From Cristatella mucedo (taxonomy: Eukaryota; Bryozoa; Phylactolaemata; Cristatellidae): DNA of 64,000 nucleotides. The stretch spans positions 11,882,001-11,946,000 of the forward strand of contig WPIO01000005.1 of assembly GCA_009760855.2 (NCBI GenBank), read 5' to 3'. This document shows, in pieces, positions 11,611-21,146 of the stretch. The position numbers and the translations under genes were made by a program. The notes below the pieces were generated by a model. It did no database searches and was not told where the DNA came from. It saw nothing but the letters and a program-made list of their open reading frames with translations. Within the stretch, counting starts at the first letter, position 1. Each line of letters opens with the position of its first letter.

Positions 11611-11886
11611 AGAGCCTACCAAAGCCTACCAGAGCCTACCAGAGCCTACCAAAGCCTACCAAAGCCTACCAAAGCCTACCAAAGCCTACCAAAGCTTACC
11701 AAAGCCTACCAAAGCCTACCAAAGCCTACCAAAGCCTACCAAAGCCTACCAAAGCCTACCAAAGCCTACCAAAGCCTACCAAAGCCTACCAAAGCCTACC
11801 AAAGCCTACCAGAGCCTACCAGAGCCTACCAGAGCCTACCAGAGCCTACCAGAGCCTACCAGAGCCTACCAGAGCCTACCAGAGCC
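11611..11886 (+). repeat. 10-bp minisatellite (AAAGCCTACC/AGAGCCTACC), 27 full copies
   Basis: Twenty-seven perfect-length 10-bp units. AAAG units form the central block and AGAG units the edges; one unit has CTTACC. The array can be read as an open frame (KPTKAYQSLP repeats), but this is a by-product of the 10-bp period. It ends about 80 bases before the acceptor of the AID exon. Confidence 0.97.
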
Positions 11887-11968
11887 AGCAGCTGCATCCA
11901 AAAAGTGCTCAAATAGTCAAATAAAGCTGAGTAGTTAGTTAATAGTGGTGTTTTCTGCGCCGTTTTAG

Positions 11969-12144
11969 AGAATTCGCCAATGAGAGGGAGCGAGTGGCTA
12001 ATAGGAGAGCATTCGTAAAAATGCGGCAGCAGCAGCAGGTGGACCGCGAACTGCACGGCTATCTGGAGTGGATCTGTAAGGCCGAGGACATCGTGCTGGC
12101 GGAAGAAGAGACAACCGATGAAGAACGACTGCGAATTATTAGAG
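11969..12144 (+). CDS. Cav2: Cav2 exon: alpha-interaction domain (beta-subunit anchor)
   Basis: The exon reads [16 protein letters not shown], then [20 protein letters not shown], the AID helix (QQxxExxxGYxxWIxxxE consensus) that binds Cav-beta. The Cav2 G-beta-gamma motif QxxER appears as QVDR. It continues into an acidic segment ([19 protein letters not shown]). The acceptor is CGTTTTAG and the donor GTAAAG; phase 2 in, phase 1 out. A 10-bp minisatellite ends about 80 bases upstream of the acceptor. Confidence 0.95.
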
Positions 12145-12227
12145 GTAAAGAGCACTATGAGGGCACGCCACTCAACAACAATGTTTTTCTAAAATAAACA
12201 ACAAACTTGTGCGACATTATCAACCAC

Positions 12228-12408
12228 ATTCACGAGTCGTAGCCTTAGAGGAAAGGTGCTCGCACTTCACGACGTAGGTTGCAGGCTCGAACCCTTCAGC
12301 AGGAAGTTAAATACTGAAACTTCAAGCAGTACTCGTAGCCGCTACAGCTGTTCTGTCCGCTATATAAACAAGGCATTTAAATCAGCTAACCTTTACTAAT
12401 TTACTTGA
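12228..12408 (+). repeat. SINE family B copy, decayed
   Basis: Contains AAGGTGCTCGCACTTCACGA, GCAGGCTCGAACCC (B box), GCTGTTCTGTCCGCTATATA and AATCAGCTAACCTTTACTAA, parallel to the family B body and tail. Confidence 0.6.
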
Positions 12409-12689
12409 GTTTACTTTTATAAAGTAAGGAAGTGTCTTTTGACTTTCAATAGAAGTACTGTTGTACACATCTGCGTAGAACTGCTTTAGGGGCAAAGGCT
12501 TATAGTTTTGCAAGAACTCTCTTTCAGTGCCACTAATGTGACTTTAATAGGGTAGCTAGATGCCAGACACGATTGCAGTTTAAGCCAATGATTTAAATAA
12601 CGATCTAGAGTTATGGTACAGTAGTCTGCTTAGCGGATAGGTTTTCACTCGGCTCAAGCAGTCACCACTCATAAAACCCTCGAATCATG

Positions 12690-12785
12690 TTGCCTTTGCA
12701 GCAAATGTAAAAAGCCCAAAAATATTGAGTTCTCTGAGGGCGCTTTATCAGGTGTGCTATTATTAATATTATTATTACTATCTGT
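12690..12785 (+). repeat. LINE family A tail fragment
   Basis: TTGCAGCAAATGTAAAAAGC, TATTGAGTTCTCTGAGGGCG, CTTTATCAGG and an ATTATTATTA tail: only the 3' hairpin and tail are preserved. Confidence 0.75.
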
Positions 12786-13426
12786 ATAAGCATCCTTTAA
12801 AGCGTATGCAAAATGCCTGTCAACCAATGGTTTATTCTTCTTATTATTATTATTATATATTGACATCAGTGTGTGAAAACGTTTTTGTATGTTTACCTGT
12901 AACTCTGCGAAGTCATAAATCATACAGCAGTGTTATGACGTAGATTGTCTAGATCAAATCCAAAGCTTAAGGGCATTCCACAGGCAACCGTAGTGCACAG
13001 GAGAATTTTGACTAAATTAGGAAAGCTTGCAATCAACGTGATATTTATTAGGTTGTGATTATAATCAGATTAGTGTAGTAATTCAAAAATGACGGGCTTC
13101 CTTTATGGCTTACAAATACTTTAAAGCGTGTATGAAAATCGCATGATCTGGTACATATTGCATGCATTCCTTTCTCGTATGTGCATTTTTTAATATCAAT
13201 CACAAGCACGTACAGTCCTCGTCACGATACCTCTCCAGAGCTCTGCACCACGTCGTCGCGAACGCACACTATATCTGTCCTATAAATTTCTATTGACCAT
13301 TAATAAAGCCCTAGTGCCTTCGCTTGTACTTTGCAGAAAGTTAGTTTAATTCAATTATAAGTTATAAACCACTCACTTTCTAGCAACGTTTCTGACCACA
13401 CGCACTTGCATTGCAGACACAGTGGT

Positions 13427-13562
13427 TTGGCCTAGTGGTCAAGGTGACAGGGCCGACCAAGGACTGGCCAAGGTCGTGGGCTCAAGCCCCGTGGCATACG
13501 TGAAACGCCTGAATAGAGATAACGTTCTCCTAGGCCGCTATACAAATGCAAATGAATTATAT
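13427..13562 (+). repeat. SINE family A copy
   Basis: TGGTTTGGCCTAGTGGTCAA (A box), GGTCGTGGGCTCAAGCCCCG (B box), ACGCCTGAATAGAGATAACG, CTATACAAATG and an AAATGAATTAT end. It lies between the AID exon and the next linker exon. Confidence 0.88.
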
Positions 13563-13763
13563 ATATTTCTTATGAGTGTTATAGATATGAGCTAGGTAGT
13601 AATGCATGCTCATGCACTTTCAACTTGCAATACCCGTAAGTAATCATGATAGTCATCATATATCCCTCAAAATCAGTTTGAAATACTGTCGAGTTTCATG
13701 CCTGTTGCTACTTGGAGTACTTTATAGGCAGGTTCGTAATCCTAACTTTAATGTGTACGTTAG

Positions 13764-13859
13764 CCAGAAGACATGTATCAACCAAATTAAAGCAGCAAGC
13801 AGGAATGGACGACGAATATGACGTGGCTATGACTGACGTTCTTACAGAGCTCCATCTGG
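13764..13859 (+). CDS. Cav2: Cav2 exon (probable): I-II linker, acidic/basic segment
   Basis: An open, charged stretch between TACGTTAG and GTACGC reads ARRHVSTKLKQQAGMDDEYD followed by VAMTDVLTELHLG. Entry and exit phases (1 and 1) fit both neighbours exactly. The position resembles the K/R-rich then acidic part of other Cav2 I-II linkers. Sequence similarity is weak and the donor is non-optimal, so this exon rests mainly on phase and composition. Joining the AID exon directly to 13973 would also stay in frame, so it could be a cassette exon. Confidence 0.55.
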
Positions 13860-13972
13860 GTACGCCTCTGCATTCGCCAGCAGCTTGAAGTCAAAAGGAT
13901 TCGTTTTGGCTAATAGCAGCGTCACCAGTTTGCAAATCTAGCCACAATACAGGTGTTCGCCATCCGTTTCAG

Positions 13973-14042
13973 GTAATTCACTGCGTATTGCAAGAAAAAG
14001 AAGAACACGCACAAACTGGAATCGATTGTCTAAGCGCTTACG
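13973..14042 (+). CDS. Cav2: Cav2 exon: basic end of I-II linker
   Basis: The acceptor is CCGTTTCAG and the donor GTATGG. It reads NSLRIARKRRTRTNWNRLSK, then RLR, a strongly basic stretch preceding IIS1 as in other Cav channels. Phase 1 in, phase 2 out. It joins in frame to [12 protein letters not shown] of the next exon. Confidence 0.75.
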
Positions 14043-14151
14043 GTATGGCAGGATATGTGCAACAGCTGTCGCAGCAGCTGCAAAAGGGCAGCGATAAATT
14101 GCATTACTCCTGAAACAACTGTTGGAAAGAGTTCAATTTTTATAGGTACAG

Positions 14152-14273
14152 CATAAGACGGCTGATTAAAACGCAGGGATTTTATTGGTGCGTTATAATT
14201 CTGGTTTTTTTGAACACAGTCTGTGTCGCGGCGGAGCATTACGAGCAGCCCACGTGGCTCACGGAGCTCCTCG
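14152..14273 (+). CDS. Cav2: Cav2 exon: IIS1
   Basis: It reads [20 protein letters not shown], then [20 protein letters not shown]. This matches the Cav2 block IRRMVKTQAFYW and the following S1. The acceptor is GGTACAG at 14151; a closer AG at 14176 would cut off IRRLIKTQ and break phase. The donor is GTAAGC; exit phase 1. Confidence 0.92.
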
Positions 14274-14416
14274 GTAAGCTGTGCAGGTGCCGAAATTTAT
14301 GGGTGCACGATCCGACTTAGGCTTCATTTCAGCATACGGCCTTAAGCCTTCGTTGCAGCGTTGTAAGGAGCCTGGAGGCTGACTCTCTGTGTAAGGCAAT
14401 CTCATTCTCTTTTCAG

Positions 14417-14529
14417 AATATGCTGAATTCTCCTTCTTGGGAATGTTTGTGCTTGAAATGCTGATGAAAATGTATGGGCTCGGCTTTTCGTTGTATTTTC
14501 AGTCATCTTTTAACATATTTGACTGTGTG
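14417..14529 (+). CDS. Cav2: Cav2 exon: IIS2 to start of IIS3
   Basis: It reads [20 protein letters not shown], then [18 protein letters not shown], matching Cav2 (YYAEF, KMYGLG, YFHSSFNCFDC). The acceptor is CTTTTCAG and the donor GTAAGT; exit phase 0. Confidence 0.95.
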
Positions 14530-15924
14530 GTAAGTAATAGTAATGACCAACTGTCACTGCCGCAAAATTGTGTTGCCTGTTTAGATGCTTTTTAACCTTT
14601 GCAGTATGCAGGGATACTTGATGCTACATCTTCTATATATATTAGCATCGTCGTTTTTGTCAGCATTGGTGATGCTGGTGATGCAGCTGCAGACCACGAA
14701 GTACTCAATAAATATCGACAAATCGGGTATTTGCTTTAAAGTACGACACCACAGTAGACCCGTATGCTTAAGCACATTTTTTACACGCTGTGTCGGATTA
14801 AAAGTAGCGGAAGCACAAGCCAGGATTAAGCAAGCAGTGATACTGAAGTCAGTTTGGGTTAAGTAGATACTGTAATAACACAAAGTCCTGAACATGCAGG
14901 GTGGCACCTGTGCTTCAGGTTGCTATGACTAGAAAAAAGCTAGTGTAGGTACACTCATTTTCAAGCAACATTAACTTAATAAAAACATAATTCAAGATGC
15001 TGTGAAAATGTCAGCAATGGGAGTTAGCCTGTGGTACACAGGTGTGTGATCTCCAGAAGTATGATCTCAGTCAGGCTTGGCCAGTATATCGCATATAGCA
15101 TGTGCACACCGTCTAGATGTCCGATTCCAAAGTGGCCTTTGGCTAGACGACCGTATCAGGTCTAGAGTCACGTCGTAATCACGAAATCCAGAAAGGGCGA
15201 CGCTGACAGTGGCACTGCCTTTGAGCATCTGCAATACATACGGCTTGCCGGCCGATACACTACACTTTTGACGATGGTGGCGATTGAGACAGCCTGGAAA
15301 TGCTACGTCTACGGAAAGGATTGCCGAGCGCATCTCGTGGGGCTAAAATTGCTCCGTCTTCGGTTGAGCCTGCTTAATCTCGAAATGGCGTCGTTGCTGA
15401 TAGACATTAGCAAGTCCACGGCTTTGATTCTGCAGAGATTCTGCTAGCTCTTTGATCTGGCGTACATGGCATATAAGGCACGTATGGATACACAGCAGGC
15501 ACACGCATACGCACCTACCTGCGCAAGTATGCGAAACACGCTCCCACTTGAAATTATTAACGTATTCGCTTTCTCAAATGCAAAGCTAGCTGCAGCTAAG
15601 TGCACATACTGACGGAGGAAAGTGGATGATAGAGCACTTAAGTGACAGAAAGAATGTATGCTACCGCAAGCTCATTTTCGAAGTTTCAGAAATCTTGCTA
15701 CTTTTAGCTACATGACAGTGCAAAAGTGTGGACCAGCTTAGACAGGAATACCACATACAAGTTGGTACATGCATGTGTGCAATCCCATCTGTGTGCCATC
15801 CCATCATTATTTAACTCTCTAAATGCAGGTCTTTCTGCCTTGGCAATAGTGTGCTTGCAGTTAGCGAAGAAGGCAGCAGCAGCGTGACTTCTTTGTCGTG
15901 AAAATCACAATTGTCTCATTTAAC
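14530..15924. other. Intron, nothing identified
   Basis: Overlapping short ORFs near 14585-14900 on both strands show no family resemblance and no splice framing. Confidence 0.45.
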
Positions 15925-16258
15925 TACTTCCCACCCACCTGCACTGGTTACCCATCAAGTAGCATATTGACTTCAAGGTTTAGTCACTCACCGCTAGGCT
16001 ACTTCATTTTCATGCTGGAGCCTAACTATCAAAATTACTTCTCAATCAGGCCAGGCAATGTACCACCCGCTCTTCTTATTCAAGTTTTTTAGGTGTGCCT
16101 CAAACCAAACTCCAATCCTTTGGAGTCCATGCTTTTAGTTTGTTTGCTGCCAAAGCCTGAAACGCACTCCCGACTGACGTCACGACATCCCCTGACTAGA
16201 AGACATTTAAGAAGGAGCTAAAAACGCAGCTGTTCATCACAGTATTTTCTGGGTCCGT
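15925..16258 (+). repeat. LINE family A fragment (RT C-terminus and 3' region)
   Basis: Reads CACTGGTTACCCATCAAGTA (LHWLPVKQ region), CAATCCTTTGGAGTCCATGC, CTCCCGACTGACGTCACGAC and TTCTGGGTCC. It has several frame breaks. Its 3' end is replaced by a SINE A copy from about 16270. Confidence 0.72.
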
Positions 16259-16269
16259 GTGAAGTTGCC

Positions 16270-16421
16270 ACACTAGTTTGGCCAGAGGTTAAGGTACTCG
16301 CCCAAACCAAGGTCAAGGTGAATGTATTTGACGACAGAGATCGTGGGCCCGAGCCCCATGGCAGATGTGAAGCTCTTGAGTTTGAGATTAAGTTCTCTTA
16401 TGGTGCTACACAAATTATTGA
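16270..16421 (+). repeat. SINE family A copy
   Basis: TAGTTTGGCCAGAGGTTAAG, TACTCGCC, GATCGTGGGCCCGAGCCCCA, TGTGAAGCTCTTGAG, TTAAGTTCTCTTATGGTGCT, ACACAAATTATT. Confidence 0.85.
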
Positions 16422-16784
16422 TATTCTATATTCTTTAAGTGTCGTGTGTGCTTACGAACTAATGCTCCGTATGTTATCGCAAACCGTATTAACCGTCTTT
16501 CTTTACAGCAAATGCCTCAAAATAGGCTATGTTCTGATAGGGCCATATACAGATTATTTTATTTTTGCAAGGTGTTTGACTTCAAAAGAAAAGTGAGTTT
16601 ACGGCCTAGCGAGGTAACTTTGAACAATGTGGTGTCACGTGCCATCTAAGAGTAGTCTTTCCATTACCAACTTCTTTCAAATTGTATATACGCAGTGAAT
16701 CTAATAAATATGTGACAACACGACAAGTAGTATCATATACAGCTTCTGCACAAGGCAGTGAGGATACTTGCTGATTTAATCATA

Positions 16785-16972
16785 CTCAGCCTCTTTTTAC
16801 ATAGCAGCAGAAGAGCCTTAAAGGCCACCATCACCGCTTGCAGGTGGCAATAAATAATAAATAAATAAATAATAAACAAAGGGTAGCCCACTGTAGGATT
16901 CAAACCAGCGACCTTAAGGCAGAGGTCGTGAAGAGCGACCGCCTTAACTAGTGTGCCATCACGGCTCACCAT
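16785..16972 (-). repeat. SINE family B copy
   Basis: Minus-strand reading: GGTGAGCCGTGATGGCACAC, GTTAAGGCGGTCGCTCTTCA, GGTTTGAATCC (B box), GCAAGCGGTGATGGTGGCCT, TTAAGGCTCTTCTGCTGC, AAAAGAGGCTGAGTATG. An (AATA)n stretch is inserted between head and body at about 16848-16878. Confidence 0.85.
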
Positions 16973-17717
16973 AGATACCGCCAGAGGATAACCAGTCGTT
17001 ATGCTGAAGAGTGTCTGTAGCTCATTCAAAGCTTAAGCAGCAATCGTTCTTCGATGGGTGACCGACAATGGACGTATCAAACCGTGTAGTTAAGTGAGAA
17101 GCTGTTGCAAAGTCAGAGAACTGCTTGAGTCATGGATATTGTGGAAGTCACTGTAAATTATTCTAGTAGCTGTGGCACAAGAGCTGTGCTTGAGTGCAAA
17201 CATAGCTAACACGAACAGTCTATGACCACAGAAAGGGGCAGCAAATTTGTTGTACTTAGAAGACGCGAGATCACGAATTGGCTGCGATTCTTCACTCAAA
17301 GGTAAGTGAAATATGCTTAGCAGCTCCAATGTGTGCAATTCCTTGTTTGATCATGGACAATTAACTATTTTAATCAAGCGGGTGTATCAGATAAATGAGA
17401 TATTTAGCAAACGGAATATACAGATTCTTCTGATACTCGTAGATTTCCATGGGGCCCTGCTCGTCAGAAAAACGATGACCGGTGTGATCATAGACCGGTG
17501 TTGTACTCCAGCATTGCCCAGCGGTCTTCAGGGTTGAGGCCGACATTAGGGTGGGGGCCAAAAAGACGCCATCTAAAGGCGGCACTAGTCGTTGTAAAGT
17601 TGGTCTGGCAAGAATAGAGAATGATCATTTTCTGCATGAGCCTGCTGCGCCTCATCATCAGTAGAAGTTGCACGCAGCTGCACAGTGGTCGTCAGTGACA
17701 GAGTGCTGCCCTTGCAG
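16973..17717. other. Intron, nothing identified
   Basis: No exon or known repeat was seen. Confidence 0.4.
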
Positions 17718-17827
17718 GTGATCTTGGGAAGCACAGTTGAGGTGGTTCTGTCACATCTTCAAGGCACCTCGTTAGGCATCAGTGTGCTTAGAGCACTTCG
17801 TCTGCTTAGGATTTTCAAGGTTACTAG
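17718..17827 (+). CDS. Cav2: Cav2 exon: IIS3-IIS4 voltage sensor
   Basis: It reads VILGSTVEVVL, then GTSLGISVLRALRLLRIFKV ending TR. S4 carries R, R, R, K, R at three-residue spacing. The acceptor is CCTTGCAG; the donor GTTCGT is a weak match to consensus, but phase (0 in, 2 out) and the continuation YWASLRNLV confirm it. Confidence 0.94.
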
Positions 17828-17975
17828 GTTCGTGGCAAGCTGCGTTCCTGCTGCCACCATCCTCACGAAACCCCGAAGAACCGATGTGGTTGCCTGCTGC
17901 TGCCTGCTTCGATGTTCAATGCCCACGATGATTCTACTGCAGGCTCTATGAGTACACTGGCGCCCACTTTTTCAG

Positions 17976-18107
17976 ATACTGGGCCTCACTAAGGAACCTG
18001 GTGGTGTCGCTGCTCAACAGCATGCGCTCGATCGTCAGCCTGCTGTTCCTGCTGTTCCTCTTCATACTCATATTCGCCTTGCTGGGCATGCAGCTATTTG
18101 GTGGCAA
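17976..18107 (+). CDS. Cav2: Cav2 exon: IIS4-S5 linker and IIS5
   Basis: It reads [20 protein letters not shown], then [20 protein letters not shown] and FGG. It is nearly identical to the conserved family block. The acceptor is TTTTTCAG and the donor GTAGGT; phase 2 in and out. Confidence 0.96.
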
Positions 18108-18959
18108 GTAGGTCTGCTTCTGAGCGAATAAATGTGCAGTAGATGCAGCATGAACGTTAGCAGCCCCGTATCGTCGTTGGGGCTGCGGAGCAGTGGGACA
18201 GATAATGCCATTAGTGACTGCTGGAAGCATGGTCCTACACACAGAGTGACGATGATGACCCTAAATGTACCATGCCGACAAGGAAGAGGGCACCAGGATC
18301 TGGACTTGTAATTAAGCACTGGTATCAACGTCCCCTCCCCCGGCAGAGGTCTGACACTTTTCTGGGAACGTGCAGTGAATTTGTCAGGCCTGCTAACTTC
18401 ATAAGCCCTCTGATGGTCTGCCCATGCCTTGTCTAGCCTGGCATTTTGACGTGGTAGCATTATGTCGCAGGCAATCGGATGTCACATGGCCTCTGACCGA
18501 CTTCAAGAGTTTTTTTGTGCATCGGCAGGCAAGCAAGGAATGCTTAGACATAATGCAAATAAAATGATGCAAATCTCAGTCATGCAGCATTCGGAGCCCA
18601 TTCACCTGCTTTTGGCAAGCACTCATAGTCATCGCCTTGACATTAAAAGAGCTAGAGAGGAAGAGGGCCATCGAGGACAATAATTGTCGATTACTAAAAA
18701 TTGGGCCATCCTAGCATGCCGACAGCAATGAAAATCTCTGCACTAACAAGTGTAATCCATGTGAAGCTTTTAATCTGAAAAATGCCTATATTTCTCAAAA
18801 CTCTTCTACTCCTCCAAGGATAAGACGCTGTTTTTGTGCCACCGGCATGGTATACAATATTAGTACAATTAAAACATTTTTGTTTATAAAAACCAAGTGA
18901 ACCAAGTCATTTTAGTAGCACTCGTAGTCATTTTAGTGGCTGGCACTATTGGTAAGGTA
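18108..18959. other. Intron, nothing identified
   Basis: Short ORFs on both strands only; no recognisable element. Confidence 0.4.
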
Positions 18960-19110
18960 GCAAGACAGCTATTAGTGATCAAATGCACAGTTTCAGAACG
19001 AATAGGCATACAAAGAAAAGCTCACGTGGATGGAGTAAATGCTTTCACTTTTATAAATCTCGTGAAGGCAAGGGATGCTGTGACTTTAGTCCATGGTGTG
19101 TTACAGGGTA
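18960..19110 (-). repeat. LINE family A 3' UTR remnant
   Basis: Decayed minus-strand match: ATGCACAGTTTCAGAACGAA, TAGGCATACAAAGA, GGATGGAGTAAATGCT and TTTTATAAATCTCGTGAAGG correspond to the family A block ATGCACAGTGTCAGCACGCA. Confidence 0.5.
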
Positions 19111-19403
19111 TTGCACCTCTGCTGTCTAAGTGGCAAGGGCGGCTAACTGTACGCATGGCAGAGAATCAACTTTTGTCATCTGTACGATGATTCGATCACA
19201 AGGATGTCGTGCTGCACTTTTTACGGCTGTAGTACCTTTGACAGAGCCTTTGCTTCGGGGAAAGCGATGCAGGTTTCGACAATGCAGAACAGCTAATTAT
19301 ATGCTGTGCCCTTCAATGCTTCATTTCACATTTTGGTGGTTTTGTCAATAAACGCCGTTTGACTGCCACGAACTTTAAGCAAAACTTCGTGCATCATTTG
19401 CAG

Positions 19404-19476
19404 GTTCAACTTCTCAGATGGAAGACCGACGGCACACTTTGATCATTTCACCCAAGCTCTGCTCACCGTGTTCCAG
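19404..19476 (+). CDS. Cav2: Cav2 exon: domain II pore approach
   Basis: It reads KFNFSDGRPTAHFDHFTQAL, then LTVFQ (first codon split). It corresponds to [24 protein letters not shown] of Cav2. The acceptor is ATTTGCAG and the donor GTAGAA; exit phase 0. The following 205-base intron holds a long TC tract. Confidence 0.95.
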
Positions 19477-19500
19477 GTAGAATGGCAGATGCCTTGACTG

Positions 19501-19565
<65 letters not shown>
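19501..19565. repeat. (TC)n microsatellite in a short intron
   Basis: About 60 bases of pure TC within a 205-base intron of the channel gene, about 115 bases before the next acceptor. Confidence 0.95.
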
Positions 19566-19566
<1 letters not shown>

Positions 19567-19681
19567 AAGATCTCTTTTATGAAATTCATTTGCTAGACAG
19601 CATTCGTTTGACATAAGCTGCAGCATCCTGCACTTGACAGCCGCTTAAGCTATTACCCATAGAGTATTGTTTTCGTAACAG

Positions 19682-19802
19682 ATACTGACTGGAGAAGACT
19701 GGAACACAGTCATGTACAGCGGTGTGAACGGTCACGGTGGAGTTGGCCGTGGTGGCATGGTGTACTGCCTGTACTTCATTATACTGGTGCTGTTTGGAAA
19801 AT
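19682..19802 (+). CDS. Cav2: Cav2 exon: domain II pore loop and start of IIS6 (ends at a U12 donor)
   Basis: It reads [20 protein letters not shown], then [24 protein letters not shown] supplies the second filter glutamate. The exon ends one base into a codon directly before GTATCCTTT, a perfect minor-spliceosome donor; no usual GTRAGT site is present. The split codon TAT restores YTLLNVFLAIAV in the next exon. Confidence 0.95.
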
Positions 19803-20621
19803 GTATCCTTTGAATGGCACTTGGCTGATACTAAGTGGCTGAGAGGAACGCATTTTTGCATAGGTACCCTTATGCAACTATGAGCGATCTAGTTCCATCC
19901 TGAGCCAAAGGACTGTCGCGATCAAGGTTTGCTATAAACAAATGTGCTGCACACAGTAAGATGTGCCTGTGATAGGTGTGACGTGTGCACGAGTGCTTGT
20001 ATGTGTGCAGGAATGTGAACCGTCGCTAGATAGCACCGTCTCTCATACAGATACCTCATGAGGCAGTTGTGGGTGGTCGGTCCGTAGGCAAGCTGAACTT
20101 GCTGGTGGGCAAGCCGCCGACATGGGTCGGTCCGAGAAGAGATAGGAACCCCCAACTTCATCTAGAACCCCTGAAACATGTCACGGGCCTACATATTGTA
20201 GTGAGGTGTGCATGCGTCACGGTAAAAAGCAAGAAATGGAACCTTCCATCTGCCACAGCTTCGGACTCGGACACCTGTGGGTTTGAGCTAGGCCGGTCTT
20301 GCAGCCTAGGCTCACAGTCGAGCTTAGTCGGCCGGTGGTTAAAATGAATTAAGATCTGGCACCTAGTCTCACAGGGGTATTGCAGTCAGGCTTGGCGCAA
20401 CCTAACATACGTGTTGTGCTTTGGCAATGAGTCGGGCCCAAGCTCCAGAAAAGACAAGCTGACAGAGACAGGGTGTGAGAGAGACCGAGAGACAGAGGCA
20501 GATGCAGACACTGACGCAGACACTGACCCGGGGACACAGAGACACAGAGACACAGACACAGAGACACGGAGACACAGAGATGGTAGCAGAGATAATTCCT
20601 GAACTATGATCATTTATGCAG
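19803..20621 (+). other. U12-type (GT-AG) intron inside IIS6
   Basis: The 5' end is GTATCCTTTG, an exact match to the U12 donor consensus RTATCCTTT. At 20596-20604 lies TTCCTGAAC, one base from the U12 branch-point consensus TTCCTTRAC. Its branch A at 20603 is about 18 bases before the terminal AG, in the narrow U12 range, and there is no long terminal pyrimidine tract. Minor introns are known to be conserved in vertebrate Na and Ca channel genes. The intron also contains an imperfect GACACA-rich block at 20455-20582. Confidence 0.88.
20455..20582. repeat. Purine-rich GACACA/GACAGA low-complexity block
   Basis: Imperfect repeats of GACACAGA type inside the U12 intron, ending about 14 bases before its branch point. 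Confidence 0.85.
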
Positions 20622-20722
20622 ATACACTGCTCAACGTCTTCTTGGCTATAGCCGTTGACAATCTGGCCAATGCCCAGGAGCTCACCGCGGCAGAGGAAGA
20701 AGAAGAGGCCAGGGAGGCCGAG
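20622..20722 (+). CDS. Cav2: Cav2 exon: end of IIS6 and start of II-III linker
   Basis: It reads YTLLNVFLAIAVDNLANAQE, then LTAAEEEEEAREAE. VFLAIAVDNLANAQEL is a Cav signature; the acidic run after it is typical of invertebrate Cav2. Phase 1 in, phase 0 out; the donor GTTCGT is weak. Confidence 0.95.
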
Positions 20723-20826
20723 GTTCGTCCAGCGATGGCATTGCTTTACCTCGCAGCATCCCCCCACTCATCTTACTTGCTTACAGGTGACGTGAAAATC
20801 GCGCTCTGGCTGTCTATCTGGCTGTC

Positions 20827-20829
<3 letters not shown>

Positions 20830-20915
<86 letters not shown>
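20830..20915. repeat. (TC)n/(TG)n microsatellite in a short intron
   Basis: About 75 bases of TC followed by a short TG run, inside the 253-base intron after the U12-flanking exon and about 60 bases before the next acceptor. Confidence 0.95.
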
Positions 20916-20975
20916 CCTTTGTTATCACTGGGCTCGTCTCGATCGGCAGCACCAGCTCTAGGACGATGCTTATAG

Positions 20976-21085
20976 AGGCGTGAGGCTGAGCAGAAGTGCT
21001 TGAAAATGGAGGCCGACATGGTTAGAGGTGCTCCACATCTTGTCGTCATCCCTCCGTCACCAGCTCCTCAGGACGACTCGAGCAA
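20976..21085 (+). CDS. Cav2: Cav2 exon: II-III linker, charged then proline-rich
   Basis: An open frame follows TGCTTATAG and ends at GTAAGT. It reads RREAEQKCLKMEADMVRGAP, then HLVVIPPSPAPQDDSSK. It continues the E/R-rich helix of the previous exon (EEAREAE to RREAEQK). Phase 0 in and 2 out agree with both neighbours. No homology is recognised in the proline-rich half. Confidence 0.75.
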
Positions 21086-21146
21086 GTAAGTGCCCAGCAC
21101 CTCCAAAGAGGCCAGCAGAAGACCGGCTCTTGAAAGCCGCATTTAC

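Noticed and set aside
11396-11938. 180-codon open frame with TKAYQSLPKP repeats
   Set aside because: It is the 10-bp minisatellite read through; a 10-bp unit without stops is open in all three frames, and there is no splice framing to the channel.
14177-14273. IIS1 exon starting at the AG before GGATTTTATTGG
   Set aside because: It would drop the conserved IRRLIKTQ block and break the phase with the upstream exon; the acceptor at 14151 solves both.
20768-21049. Arginine/glutamate-repeat protein on the minus strand and serine/leucine-repeat protein on the plus strand
   Set aside because: Both are translations of the (TC)n microsatellite.
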